From the NCBI GenBank assembly GCA_036011085.1, contig DASCMS010000029.1, positions 1 to 64,000 on the forward strand: a stretch of 64,000 bases of DNA. The letters are read 5' to 3'. Source of the DNA: UBA8231 sp036011085 (lineage in GTDB: Bacteria > Latescibacterota > UBA2968 > UBA8231). Within the stretch, counting starts at the first letter, position 1, and the number at the start of each line of letters is the position of its first letter. The notes under the pieces are model-generated. The model was given only the letters and a program-made list of their open reading frames with translations, was not told where the DNA came from and did no database searches. The translations under genes and the position numbers were made by a program. Shown piece by piece: positions 8,920 to 18,247 of the stretch.

Positions 8920-10011
8920 TTGTCGTTCGATCGAATCACGGGACAGGCGCGGGCCAAGGCGCAGATCAGCGCCTGGTTTGCCACGGGGCGGTTGCCGCAC
9001 GCAGTTCTGATCACAGGGCAGGAGGGCGCCGGCAAGCGCCACCTGGCTCTCGAACTGGCAAAGGCGATCAATTGTCGTCGACTACCTGGGGTGGGTTGTG
9101 ACAGCTGTAATTCGTGTACCAAGGCGGACAGCCTTACACATCCCAACATCCATGTGCTGCTGCCGCTGCCGACGGGCACGTCCCGGACCGGATCTGACGC
9201 CGAGCAGTTCGCGGCGCTCCGCGAGACAGCTCTGGAGTACGTTGCCGGGGGAGCCACGTCTCGGAGTGGCAGCAACCTGCCCAAGGATCACATCCTGCTG
9301 TTGCAGCGTGAGATGTCCTTCGCGCCGACCGAGGCCCCGAAGAGGGTGGCCATCATCTTCGAGGCCGACTGCATGCAGAAGGCCGGCGCGAACTGCCTGC
9401 TGAAGATTCTCGAGGAACCGCCGCGTCACGCAGTCTTCCTACTGGTGTCCACTACCACCGAGCGCTTGCTGCCGACCGTTGTGTCGCGCTGCCAGCGGTT
9501 GCCCCTGCGCCCGCTGACGGCAGCCGAAGTCCGCGATCAGCTCGTGAACGAAGGTGTGGCGGAAGCGCGGGCTGACCTGGCGTCCGGCCTCGCTGCAGGC
9601 AATGGCATTCGCCCGGCAAATGTTGGCGGAGACGACTTTGATACACTGCGGGATCTCGTCGAGCGCTTCTTCGATTCCGCCCTGTCCGGCAAGGAGGATG
9701 AATACTGGGGCTTGCTGGATGACCTCGGTGGCCGGCCGGACAAGCAACGGATGGAAGGGTTCATAGGACTGTGTTCGGCGTACCTGCGAGATCTCTTCCT
9801 CATGGGCCTGAACCACGGATCGAGCGTGGCCAACACGGACAGGATGCCGCGGTTGGAAGAATGGTCAGGTCGTGTCGATCCCCGGCGCCTCGAACCGGTT
9901 GCCAAAACCCTGGACGCCGCCATCGACAGCCAGGGCCACAATGTCAGCCCACAGTTGCTGTTGGCCGACATCTGGCAGCAACTGCGCCGGTCGGGAATCG
10001 TCTCAGGTTGA
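8920..10011 (+). CDS. holB: DNA polymerase III subunit delta' (clamp loader)
   Basis: HolB is the stator subunit of the clamp loader that opens the beta clamp with DnaX and HolA. The 363-residue protein has a degenerate P-loop (TGQEGAGKR), a cysteine cluster CDSCNSC, the NCLLKILEEPP motif and the SRCQRLPL sensor, all typical of delta'. The start is TTG, 11 bases after the ABC ATPase gene; no ATG lies upstream in the gap. Its stop overlaps the TTG start of rsmA. DnaX of the same complex is encoded at 30.7 kb. Confidence 0.88.
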   Translation: MSFDRITGQARAKAQISAWFATGRLPHAVLITGQEGAGKRHLALELAKAINCRRLPGVGCDSCNSCTKADSLTHPNIHVLLPLPTGTSRTGSDAEQFAALRETALEYVAGGATSRSGSNLPKDHILLLQREMSFAPTEAPKRVAIIFEADCMQKAGANCLLKILEEPPRHAVFLLVSTTTERLLPTVVSRCQRLPLRPLTAAEVRDQLVNEGVAEARADLASGLAAGNGIRPANVGGDDFDTLRDLVERFFDSALSGKEDEYWGLLDDLGGRPDKQRMEGFIGLCSAYLRDLFLMGLNHGSSVANTDRMPRLEEWSGRVDPRRLEPVAKTLDAAIDSQGHNVSPQLLLADIWQQLRRSGIVSG

Positions 10012-10865
10012 ACCGTCCCCAACGGCAGCGACAAGGGCTCCCCCGGCCGCGCAAGCGATTCGGTCAGCACTTTCTCGTAGACGGAGGTGTGCTGCAAGAT
10101 ATTGCTGAGCGTGTGGCGCCCACGCCGGAAGATCTGGTTCTCGAGATCGGTCCTGGTCGGGGGGCCCTGACAGCACCGTTGCGGCAACGTCTTGAGCGTT
10201 TCGTCGCCATCGAGATCGACCGCGACCTGTGTGCCCATCTGCGTGAGCGCTTCCCGGAGCCCGAGGTGCGCGTGATCGAGGGCGACGTGCTGCATCTGGA
10301 TCTGCGGCAACTGCTCGAAGAGGAGCAACGGTCAACCCTTCACGTGGTTGCCAACCTTCCATACAACATCACGGCTCCCGTGCTCTTCCGTCTGCGCGAC
10401 CATGCCGATGTGGTGCGGCGGGCGGTGCTGACCTTGCAGAAAGAGGTCGCCGAGAGACTCGTGGCCCAGCCGGGGTGCCGGGCCTACAGTCAACTCACCG
10501 TCTTCCTCGGCCAGTGTGCCCGGATCAGCATCGCCCGGTTGATTCCCAGCACCGCATTCAAGCCGCGGCCCAAGGTGGATTCCGCTGTCATCGACGTGGA
10601 GTTCCAGCCGGGCCGCGTTCCCGTCGACGATCTGCGTCTTTTCGAGACTGTGGTGAAGGCGGCCTTCAGTCAGCGTCGAAAGATGCTGCGCAATGCCCTC
10701 AAGTCGTTGCCCGCCCCTGACGGCACAGGGACCGTGACCACCGTCGACCTGGAGCGTCTGGCGGACGAGGCAGACATCGATCTGACCCAACGCGCCGAAG
10801 ACCTCTCCATCGGTCAGTTCGCGCGTTTCGCTGCGGTCGTGGGAGCAGCAGGATCATCGGCATGA
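10008..10865 (+). CDS. rsmA: 16S rRNA (adenine1518/1519-N6)-dimethyltransferase RsmA/KsgA
   Basis: RsmA dimethylates two adjacent adenines in helix 45 of 16S rRNA late in 30S assembly. The 285-residue protein has the RKRFGQHFL N-terminal motif, the SAM loop LEIGPGRGALT, and the catalytic VANLPYNITAPVLF motif (NLPY). The TTG start lies in TTGA shared with the holB stop; longer in-frame starts would overlap holB by more than 200 bases. The stop overlaps the ATG of the next gene, implying coupled translation. Confidence 0.95.
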   Translation: MNRPQRQRQGLPRPRKRFGQHFLVDGGVLQDIAERVAPTPEDLVLEIGPGRGALTAPLRQRLERFVAIEIDRDLCAHLRERFPEPEVRVIEGDVLHLDLRQLLEEEQRSTLHVVANLPYNITAPVLFRLRDHADVVRRAVLTLQKEVAERLVAQPGCRAYSQLTVFLGQCARISIARLIPSTAFKPRPKVDSAVIDVEFQPGRVPVDDLRLFETVVKAAFSQRRKMLRNALKSLPAPDGTGTVTTVDLERLADEADIDLTQRAEDLSIGQFARFAAVVGAAGSSA

Positions 10866-12766
10866 GCCGCTGGATCACTGTTGCCGTGCTTCTCACGGCA
10901 ACGATGGCGTGGAGTCAGACCTATTCCCTCCACTTCAGTCGGCGTTCTGATCGGATGACCTGGCGACCGACGTTTCCCAGTTGGAACTTCTCCACACCCG
11001 TGACCCTGTCGACGGCGGGGGATTCGACCTCCATGCTGCGGGTCAATGCCTCCATGTCCCTGAATGCGATCCTCGACCAACGAAACGGGCGCAACAACTG
11101 GACCGAAACGGCCAGCATTCGTTCCTCGGTGAACTACCCGATTCTGGGACCTCGAGCCTCGGTGGGAATCACGGCGAGCATGTCGAGCCGCAACGCGACG
11201 CTGCTGAACCAGAAGACGCGCAGCCAGACATTCAACTTCCGATTTCAGTATCAGCCACTCAGTGGTTCGGACGGCATCTTCAGCGATATACGGTTCGATG
11301 TCGTTCCAGGGGTGATCACGGCGCGGCGTGCCAGCCCCGTAAACCCCGACAGCCTCCTGGAAGAGACCGGCCTGCAATACAACGGGTCGATGCGCACGTC
11401 TCCCGACTTCGACCTGTTCGGTGAACGCCTGACGACGAGCTTCTCTCTCGGCAAGACGGACAACACGCTGAAAAACAACAAGAGTCGCAGCGAGAATCTG
11501 CGCGCCAGTTCCGCGTATACCTTCCCAGGAGATGTTCGCACAAATCTGTCGATCTCCGAGTCGCGCTCGCAGACCGGCGTGACACGCTCCGTCATCAGCA
11601 GTCTGGACACGGCGGTGGTGGCCGAACTTTCGGAGCGTCGCAGCAGAACGGTCAGCACATCGTTGACCTCAAAGATCCGTGGCTTCAATGTCCGTTCCCG
11701 GCAATCGTGGTCGGAGGGCCTCAACACCAATACGGCCAATGCGGACAACGATCCACGCAACCGGTTTTTTGCCCGTGATCGGGAGAGCGAGCGCTGGAAC
11801 CTGTCCGGCAGCGTCGACGGCCGGCTCGCCGAGAGTCTGACCGGTTCAGCGCGACTGTCCTGGGCGACGACAGATGAAAGGCGCCTGCCGGTGGCACAGC
11901 TGACGGGAGGGACGTACCGCGATCCCACAGACGACCGGGAGGATCAGGATCTGCAGGTCGGTGGCAGCCTGGACTGGCAATTCGGCGACGGCAACCAACT
12001 GCAAGCCTCCGGATCGACCCGCATGAACCGCGTCGACAACCCGGGCGCTTCAGAGCAGGACCGCGACAGTTACAACCAGGTGGCGTCCCTCACCTTCCGA
12101 GGGAAACGCGAGGGCTCCATGCGCTATGACGTCTCACTGTCTTCGAGTCGAGCCCACCGCGTCAACCTGGACGCGACCCGGTCTGCCGACAACCAGCGCT
12201 CGAGCGAGCTGCGGCTGTCGACGAGCACAAGCTACGAGCGCCTGGCAGCGCAGATCTCCCACAACTTTGAGATCTCCGCGCGCCGGACTATCTTCGATTT
12301 CGACCGCAGCGTGAACACCAAAACCATCAATCGGCGCAGCAACATACGTCGAGGCTGGTCGATGCGTCATACCGTCCGCCGGTCTCTCTTCGAGACCCTT
12401 CAGCTGAATTCGACGTACGCCTTCAGTGCTGATGACTTCGGCACCTTGCTGGTAGGGGACGGGTCACAGATCGTCGAAGAGGACAACAACGATCATCGAT
12501 TCAGCCTGGCGATGAACTACCGTCCCAGCAGCGCTCTGGGCTGCGGCGTCAGATACAGCTATCGGTTGGACAGGCAATGGGGGTTCTTCTACGCTCGTGA
12601 CTCGGTTGATCGAGAGCTGTCTTTCCGTAACGCCCACCGGAATATCGCTCTGAACATGGAGTACAAACCCACCGGCTACACCGGGTTTCAGGCCCGCGTC
12701 AGTCGTTCACAGCAGCGCAGCGGAACCTTCGACGATCTCTCTTTGAGCCTCAGCCGCACATTCTGA
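10862..12766 (+). CDS. Predicted outer-membrane beta-barrel protein
   Basis: No family is recognised. The 634-residue protein starts with a signal peptide (about 19 residues, ending AWSQ) and then consists of many short alternating amphipathic strands rich in Ser, Thr, Asn and Arg, with acidic or basic turns. It ends LSLSLSRTF; a C-terminal phenylalanine after a strand is the usual signal for BAM-mediated outer-membrane insertion. Cysteines are nearly absent. The ATG overlaps the rsmA stop, an odd partner that looks like operon packing rather than shared function. It may be a structural or cell-surface barrel of this lineage. Confidence 0.7.
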   Translation: MSRWITVAVLLTATMAWSQTYSLHFSRRSDRMTWRPTFPSWNFSTPVTLSTAGDSTSMLRVNASMSLNAILDQRNGRNNWTETASIRSSVNYPILGPRASVGITASMSSRNATLLNQKTRSQTFNFRFQYQPLSGSDGIFSDIRFDVVPGVITARRASPVNPDSLLEETGLQYNGSMRTSPDFDLFGERLTTSFSLGKTDNTLKNNKSRSENLRASSAYTFPGDVRTNLSISESRSQTGVTRSVISSLDTAVVAELSERRSRTVSTSLTSKIRGFNVRSRQSWSEGLNTNTANADNDPRNRFFARDRESERWNLSGSVDGRLAESLTGSARLSWATTDERRLPVAQLTGGTYRDPTDDREDQDLQVGGSLDWQFGDGNQLQASGSTRMNRVDNPGASEQDRDSYNQVASLTFRGKREGSMRYDVSLSSSRAHRVNLDATRSADNQRSSELRLSTSTSYERLAAQISHNFEISARRTIFDFDRSVNTKTINRRSNIRRGWSMRHTVRRSLFETLQLNSTYAFSADDFGTLLVGDGSQIVEEDNNDHRFSLAMNYRPSSALGCGVRYSYRLDRQWGFFYARDSVDRELSFRNAHRNIALNMEYKPTGYTGFQARVSRSQQRSGTFDDLSLSLSRTF

Positions 12767-12816
12767 ACTTCCCTAGCCCAGCGCCCGCGCAATGCCGGCG
12801 CTCAGGAGTTTTGTCC

Positions 12817-13740
12817 ATGCCCCCGATGCCCAAGTCCGACAAGATCTGGTTCAACGGCGAACTCGTTCCCTGGGATGAGGCCAGGATTCACGTCCTGGCC
12901 CACGTCGTGCACTACGGATCGTCGGTGTTCGAGGGGATTCGCTGCTACGACACGAAAAAGGGTCCTGCCGTGTTCCGTCTCGATGAGCATGTGGATCGCC
13001 TGTTCGATTCGGCAAAGATCTACCGGATGGAGATCCCCTACTCGCGTCAGCAGATCTGTGACGCAGTTCTCGAGACGATCCGGGTCAACAAGCTGGACGC
13101 CTGTTACGTCCGTCCGGTCTGTTTTCGCGGCTACGGCTCGTTGGGTGTCGATCCAACCACGTGTCCTGTGGAGACGGTAATCGCCGTCTGGCACTGGGGC
13201 CAATACCTCGGCGAAGATGCTCTCAGGAAGGGTGTGTCGGTATGCACGTCCTCGTGGAACCGATCAGCACCCAATACCATGCCGAATCTGGCCAAGGCAG
13301 GGGGGAACTATCTCAATTCCCAGCTTGTCCGGATGGAAGCCAATCTCAACGGCTACGACGAGGGGATCGTTCTCAGCCCTGATGGTCTGGTCAGCGAGGG
13401 CAGCGGCGAGAATATCTTTGCCGTGAAGGCGGGCAAGATCGCCACACCCATGTCGTACCAGTCGATCCTGCCTGGAATCACCAGGCACACGGCGATTACC
13501 GTAGCTCGGGAACTGGGAATCGAAGTGGAAGCGCGGCCGATTCCACGGGAGTTTCTCTACGTTGCAGATGAGGTCTTTTTCACCGGGACAGCCGCGGAGA
13601 TCTCTCCGATCCGGGCCATCGACCAGATCCAGATCGGCGATGGCGCACGGGGCCCCATCACCGAGAGGATCCAGACGCGATTCTTCCAGACGATCAACGC
13701 CGAGGTCGAGGACCGACACGGTTGGCTCACTTTCGTCTGA
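12817..13740 (+). CDS. ilvE: Branched-chain amino acid aminotransferase (IlvE)
   Basis: A fold-type IV PLP aminotransferase (307 residues) that interconverts Leu, Ile and Val with their 2-oxo acids. The PLP lysine is K160 in NLAKAGGNYLNS; SWNRSAPNTMP, EGSGENIFAV and the phosphate-binding GTAAEISPIR match E. coli IlvE closely. Its length matches that of E. coli IlvE. AGGAG lies eight bases before the ATG; a TTG two codons earlier is less well placed. It appears monocistronic, and no other branched-chain genes are nearby. Confidence 0.95.
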   Translation: MPPMPKSDKIWFNGELVPWDEARIHVLAHVVHYGSSVFEGIRCYDTKKGPAVFRLDEHVDRLFDSAKIYRMEIPYSRQQICDAVLETIRVNKLDACYVRPVCFRGYGSLGVDPTTCPVETVIAVWHWGQYLGEDALRKGVSVCTSSWNRSAPNTMPNLAKAGGNYLNSQLVRMEANLNGYDEGIVLSPDGLVSEGSGENIFAVKAGKIATPMSYQSILPGITRHTAITVARELGIEVEARPIPREFLYVADEVFFTGTAAEISPIRAIDQIQIGDGARGPITERIQTRFFQTINAEVEDRHGWLTFV

Positions 13741-13897
13741 TCGCAGCAGGCGCCACTTCGCCGATCTGGCCGTCCGTGACGCCCGATCCACTGAGTCCAA
13801 GATCGCGGCAATCCCCACGGTCTCTGACTCCGCGCAGGCGTCGTAATTCGATGTTATGCACCCCTGTTAAGGGATACAAAAACAACATGTTACGCTA
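13741..13897. other. Intergenic stretch leading into an AT-rich junction
   Basis: The first hundred or so bases after ilvE are ordinary GC-rich sequence with no hairpin terminator. From about 13845 the composition drops sharply (runs such as TTAAGGGATACAAAAACAAC) and stays AT-richer until about 14090, inside the next ORF. No RNA gene, repeat or convincing promoter was found. The composition change coincides with loss of homology at the 5' side of the following gene. Confidence 0.5.
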
Positions 13898-16048
13898 TTG
13901 TCAGCGTACGTTTACTTACCAAGAGATGGCCGCCTGGACGCAGGTGACTTGAGGCGTCGGCGCAAGCCGTTGTACTATTGGGTTGCCTTTTGTCGGAAAA
14001 TTACCGACCGTTTCGTGAATCATTACTCTCACACATTGACTCGGAGCCCGCAGAAGAGCACATCACCGCAGGCAGATAATCAGTTCAGTTGGTTCTTCCA
14101 GGTTGCGTCGCCGCCGGCATCGCCGAATGTGCGTGTGGCCCAGTTGGATCAGGCCATCGTGCTGGATTGGGGCTGGGATCCGGCCTCCGTGGACGAGACG
14201 GAGAATGTGGCTTCAGACGGGTTCGAGTTCGAGGGCTACAACGTATATCAGAAGCCTTCAGCGGAAGCCAGTCTGGATAACAGCGTCCTTCTGGGGACAT
14301 TCGATAAAGAGAACGGTGTGACAACCCTTCTCGGTATCGATCTGGATGTGGTTTCGGGTATCGTACTCAACGTGCCACAACAGGTGGGCAGCGATTTCGG
14401 AATTCGACGGAACCTGACGATTTCGAAGGACGCTGTCCGCGGTGGGCCCCTGGTCAACGGCCAGGAGTACTACTTCGCAGTGACGGCCTACAATCGCGCC
14501 ACCGGAGAGGCTTCGGCAGTCACGACGCTGGAGAGCCCTGGCCTGTTGAAGATCACCAAACCCCAGGATCCGCCCACAGGCTCCCGGTATGGGTCAGATG
14601 CGGCGCAGGTTATCGCCGGAACGCACACGGCCGGCGGCAGCGACGGCTCGGCGACGGCCACGGTGGTCGATCCGACCCAGACTACGGGTCATGACTACCA
14701 GGTAACCTTCGGCAACGACGCGGACGGCAACGTCACCTGGTCGTTGAGCGATCTGACCATGAACATGACGCTCGTGGCGGACCAGTTGGACCAGACTGGC
14801 ACAGCTGTGTATATCGGCGCGGACGGGTTCGAGATCGCTGTCAACGGCCCTCCGAACGGAATGAAGAGTTGGGGGGCTCCCGAGACTACCCTTGCGGCCA
14901 GCGGCAGTAGTCTGGAGGACTTCGTTGACGCATCGGACCACAGCAGCGCTACCCGCTGGTACACGTGGGCCGAGGCCGACTTCGGCGCTGAGGGTTTCTC
15001 CGGTGCCATAACAGGGGATGTCAACAATGTCTGGTTCGAGCCGTCTCCTGTGACTGCGGAAGATCTGCGCACCGTTGAGTTGCGTTTCACCTCGGTGAAC
15101 GAGGCGGAGGGTGAGGACCAGTACAAACCTCTGGATCTGGCCAACGAAAACGTCTCCTACGCCTACCGATACCTGCGGGGTGCCGGGAACGACCCGCCCG
15201 CACAGGCTGACATGACCTCCACCACAACCCCATGGGACGTGAGCAAATACATCACCAACGCTGAGGGCCCGGGGATCTATGTCTACCAGGAGAGGGTACC
15301 CATCGCCCTGTCGGCGTGGGACGTCGAGTCGGTTCCACCACGGCGGTTGGCTGTAGGGTTCCTCGAAAACAACCAGCCCGGTGGGCTGGTGAACGGCGCC
15401 TATGGTCCGGCCTTCTACAACGACGCCGGCAACGTGGCAGGAGGCGGCCCTCGCGAGTGGCTGTTTATCTTCGACGCGGACTACACAGAGCAGGGAAATG
15501 ACAACCCGGTGCTGACCGACTTCGGCTTGCTGCCGGTCAACAGCGGTGACGCGTCCGAGCCGATTATTCCGATCATGTGGGCGGTGTTCGCGGGCCGGCG
15601 TATCGCTGATCGGTTCCCAACGGATGGTTTTCAGTTCCTGCTGATGGCCAACCACGTCAACACGACTGCCGATGTGTTCAACCTTAGTGTCGCCGGGGTT
15701 GAGACGTCGGACGCGTTTCTCGCGGAGGACGTCAAGAAGATCACTGCCTTCCCGAATCCCTACTACGGAGTGAACTCGGCCGAAGTCAGCCGCTACAACC
15801 ACTTCGTCACCTTTAGCCATCTACCGAACAATGTCACGATTCGAGTGTTCGACATGTCCGGCACGTTGGTGCAAAAGCTTGAAAAGGATAACAACGATCA
15901 GTTCCTGCAGTGGCAGTTGGACAATGAGAACGGTCTGCCCGTGGCCAGCGGCATGTACTTCGTGCACATCGATATGCCCGATCACAACAAGACGAAAATC
16001 CTGAAGCTGGCCGTCGTCGGTGAGCAGCAGTTCCTCGAGAATTTCTAA
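13898..16048 (+). CDS. Truncated FN3/secreted surface protein with C-terminal sorting domain
   Basis: The open frame gives 716 residues from a TTG. From about residue 60 (DNQFSWFFQVASPPASPNV) it reads like the interior of long secreted FN3-containing proteins: a fibronectin-like domain (LDQAIVLDWGW to FAVTAYNRATGE), several beta-rich domains, then a C-terminal FlgD-like/Por-type sorting domain (ITAFPNPYYG, VTIRVFDMSGTLV, NGLPVASGMYFVHI). The first 60 residues are basic and unlike the rest, and there is no signal peptide, which such a protein needs. I infer that the 5' part was deleted or that the assembly is joined wrongly here. The true start is unknown. PorV-like and TPR-lipoprotein genes follow in the same direction. 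Confidence 0.6.
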   Translation: MSAYVYLPRDGRLDAGDLRRRRKPLYYWVAFCRKITDRFVNHYSHTLTRSPQKSTSPQADNQFSWFFQVASPPASPNVRVAQLDQAIVLDWGWDPASVDETENVASDGFEFEGYNVYQKPSAEASLDNSVLLGTFDKENGVTTLLGIDLDVVSGIVLNVPQQVGSDFGIRRNLTISKDAVRGGPLVNGQEYYFAVTAYNRATGEASAVTTLESPGLLKITKPQDPPTGSRYGSDAAQVIAGTHTAGGSDGSATATVVDPTQTTGHDYQVTFGNDADGNVTWSLSDLTMNMTLVADQLDQTGTAVYIGADGFEIAVNGPPNGMKSWGAPETTLAASGSSLEDFVDASDHSSATRWYTWAEADFGAEGFSGAITGDVNNVWFEPSPVTAEDLRTVELRFTSVNEAEGEDQYKPLDLANENVSYAYRYLRGAGNDPPAQADMTSTTTPWDVSKYITNAEGPGIYVYQERVPIALSAWDVESVPPRRLAVGFLENNQPGGLVNGAYGPAFYNDAGNVAGGGPREWLFIFDADYTEQGNDNPVLTDFGLLPVNSGDASEPIIPIMWAVFAGRRIADRFPTDGFQFLLMANHVNTTADVFNLSVAGVETSDAFLAEDVKKITAFPNPYYGVNSAEVSRYNHFVTFSHLPNNVTIRVFDMSGTLVQKLEKDNNDQFLQWQLDNENGLPVASGMYFVHIDMPDHNKTKILKLAVVGEQQFLENF

Positions 16049-16079
16049 GCCAGCACCAAGTCAGAAGGAGATCAAACGA

Positions 16080-17120
16080 ATGATACGTACTTTCAAGATC
16101 GCCTCCGCGGCGCTGGCTCTGGTCCTGGTGGTGTGCGCCGCGGACATGGCGCACGCTGCCGGCCAGAATCGAGCCGGCACGGCAAGCGCTACGGAACTGT
16201 TGATCCCCGTCGGGGCCCGGGACATGGCCATGGGGGGGTCTTCGGTAGCCACCACAACCGGACTCTCCGCCCTGTTCTGGAACCCGGCAGGACTGTCTCG
16301 GTCCGCCAATAACACCGATGTGATGGTGTCATCCATGTCCTACCTGGCGGACGTCCGGGTAAACTACGTAGCCCTGGGCAGTCGTTTCACTTCCATCGGG
16401 TCCTTCGCTTTCGACATCAAGTCCCTGGACTTCGGTGACATTCCCATTACCACCGAGGATCGGCCGGACGGAACGGGGGGTACCTACTCACCCACCTTCT
16501 TCACCGTTGGGTTGCACTACTCGCGGGCGTTGACCGACCGTATCTCGGTAGGCGGAACCTCGCATTACGTCGTCAACAAGATCGAGCGCGTTGATGGCAC
16601 AGCCCTGTCCTTCAGCGCCGGTCTGCAGTACAGCAACCTGGCCGACATCGACGGGCTCAACCTCGGTGTGGCGGTGAAGCACATCGGTCAACGCATGCAG
16701 TACGACGGTTCCGGCCTGCTGAATCGTGGTACGATCGACGATCTTCGTCGCCCGGCGTCGGATTACAAGGTGCAGTCTTCGTCGTCCGACCTGCCGTCGA
16801 TTTTCGAGATCGGCGTCGGCTACCGTTACAATCCCGCCGGCATGGGCGAGGTCAACCTCTCGTCTGTGTTCCGGCACAACAACTACACCTACGACCAGTA
16901 CCGCAGCGGTGTTGAGTATGTGCTCAACGACATGTTCACGCTCCGTGGCGGCTTTGACGTAGGCGACGGTTCCGGTGACGACTATCTATTCGGCACCAGT
17001 TTCGGTTTCGGCATTCAGAGCGACGTAGGCAACTTCAAGGACGTTCGTGTGGACTACGCCTACACCTCGGTCGACCTGTTCGATGCGCTCAACACGTTCA
17101 CTTTCCAGGTGGGCTCCTGA
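16080..17120 (+). CDS. PorV/PorQ-family outer-membrane protein
   Basis: A 346-residue protein with a clear signal peptide (cleavage near MAHAAGQN) and a FadL/OmpP1-like barrel. The N-terminal plug region ELLIPVGARDMAMGGSSVATTTGLSALFWNPAGLS is the hallmark of the PorV/PorQ family. In Bacteroidetes PorV shuttles type IX secretion substrates to the attachment complex. The preceding gene encodes a protein with the matching type of C-terminal sorting domain, so a secretion role is plausible but inferred. The ATG is preceded by AGAAGGAG at about ten bases; an upstream in-frame start lacks a signal peptide. It is followed four bases later by the TPR lipoprotein. Confidence 0.85.
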   Translation: MIRTFKIASAALALVLVVCAADMAHAAGQNRAGTASATELLIPVGARDMAMGGSSVATTTGLSALFWNPAGLSRSANNTDVMVSSMSYLADVRVNYVALGSRFTSIGSFAFDIKSLDFGDIPITTEDRPDGTGGTYSPTFFTVGLHYSRALTDRISVGGTSHYVVNKIERVDGTALSFSAGLQYSNLADIDGLNLGVAVKHIGQRMQYDGSGLLNRGTIDDLRRPASDYKVQSSSSDLPSIFEIGVGYRYNPAGMGEVNLSSVFRHNNYTYDQYRSGVEYVLNDMFTLRGGFDVGDGSGDDYLFGTSFGFGIQSDVGNFKDVRVDYAYTSVDLFDALNTFTFQVGS

Positions 17121-17124
17121 GAGC

Positions 17125-18150
17125 ATGCGGCTGAAACAGGTAGCAGCAGCGTTTGGGGCCACCCTCCTTCTGGGGGGTGGCCTCCTCGCTTTGGGTTGTC
17201 AGAGTTCGGCCCTGGCATCGGGCAAGCTTTACATCAAACAGCAGAAGTACGACCAGGCCCGCGAGCAGCTCGAACTCGCCGTGGAGGCAGAACCGGCCAA
17301 TGCTGAGGCGCACTTTCAGCTCGGGCGGATCTGTGGACTGCAGGGAGACTACGTGGAACTGGCCCGAGCCTACGACCGCGCTCAGGAGCTGAGTGCCGAC
17401 TATGACGCGCAGATCGCCGAGGAGCGCCTGCACTACTGGTCGAGGATCTACAACGACGGCGTCCGCGCCGCCTCGGGACAGGGCGCTGACCTGGTCACCG
17501 CCAGACGACATTTCAGTACGGCCGTTCAGGTCTTGCCTGAGCGCCTCAAGGCCTGGCGCAACCTGTCTGCAGTCGACTACCAACTCGGCAATATCGACGA
17601 TGCTCTGGCCGGCTATCAGCATGTTCTGGCGGCAGCGCCGGAAGACACGTCAACGGCACGTGTCATGGGTGTCATCTACCTGAACGCACAGCGCTACGAA
17701 GAGGCCGTAGCCAGCTTCGAGCACGTGCTGCAGTACGGCGAACACCACGGGGTCCTGATCAATCTGGCGATCACGCAGATGGACAAGGGCGAAAGTGCCG
17801 CAGCGACAGAATCTCTGCAACGTGCCCTGGCCCTTGAGCCTGACTGCTTTACCTGCCACTACAATCTGGGCAATCTGTACTGGGCAACCGAGGACCACGA
17901 GAATGCGCGAAGCAATTTTGAGCGCGCCGTCGCCTTGAAGCCAGGTGATCTCGATGCCAGGTTCAACCTCGCCATCACCTACCTGGCCCTGGAGGAGTTG
18001 GATTCCGCCCTCCCGCTGCTGGAGTCATTGTCCGAAGAACGCCCCGACGACGGCGTCGTCTGGCGGGAGCTCGGTCGCATCTATGCCCTCACGGCGCGTA
18101 TCGCTGACAGCGAAGCCGCCTACGCGAGGGCCGAGTCCCTGGGCCAGTAG
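17125..18150 (+). CDS. TPR-repeat lipoprotein
   Basis: The 341-residue protein has a lipoprotein signal peptide ending LLALGC with the lipidated cysteine at residue 25. The rest is made of about eight tetratricopeptide repeats (for example DQAREQLELAVEAEPANAEAHFQLG and ENARSNFERAVALKPGDLDARFNLA), which build a protein-protein interaction superhelix. It is probably on the periplasmic face of a membrane. Tight linkage to the PorV-like gene suggests a shared envelope assembly or secretion role; this is inference. A longer in-frame start overlaps the previous gene and lacks the signal. Confidence 0.85.
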   Translation: MRLKQVAAAFGATLLLGGGLLALGCQSSALASGKLYIKQQKYDQAREQLELAVEAEPANAEAHFQLGRICGLQGDYVELARAYDRAQELSADYDAQIAEERLHYWSRIYNDGVRAASGQGADLVTARRHFSTAVQVLPERLKAWRNLSAVDYQLGNIDDALAGYQHVLAAAPEDTSTARVMGVIYLNAQRYEEAVASFEHVLQYGEHHGVLINLAITQMDKGESAAATESLQRALALEPDCFTCHYNLGNLYWATEDHENARSNFERAVALKPGDLDARFNLAITYLALEELDSALPLLESLSEERPDDGVVWRELGRIYALTARIADSEAAYARAESLGQ

Positions 18151-18161
18151 AGCATCTGTTC

Positions 18162-18192
18162 CGTACCGCGGGCCTCAGGGCTCGCGAGTACG
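18162..18192. terminator. Hairpin between convergent genes
   Basis: CGTACCGCGGGCC pairs with GGCTCGCGAGTACG through about 13 base pairs with one bulged A and one wobble. It stands between the stops of the TPR lipoprotein gene and the minus-strand membrane-protein cluster, where a bidirectional terminator is expected. There is no U tract on either side. Confidence 0.45.
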
Positions 18193-18247
18193 GTCCGGCC
18201 GCGCCTTAGTCTCTCCGGCGGCTGGGCCCCTCCGTCTTCGATCCCGG

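Noticed and set aside
14594..15820. 408-codon frame antisense to the FN3 protein
   Set aside because: The sense strand ends in a recognisable sorting domain; the antisense product is low-complexity.
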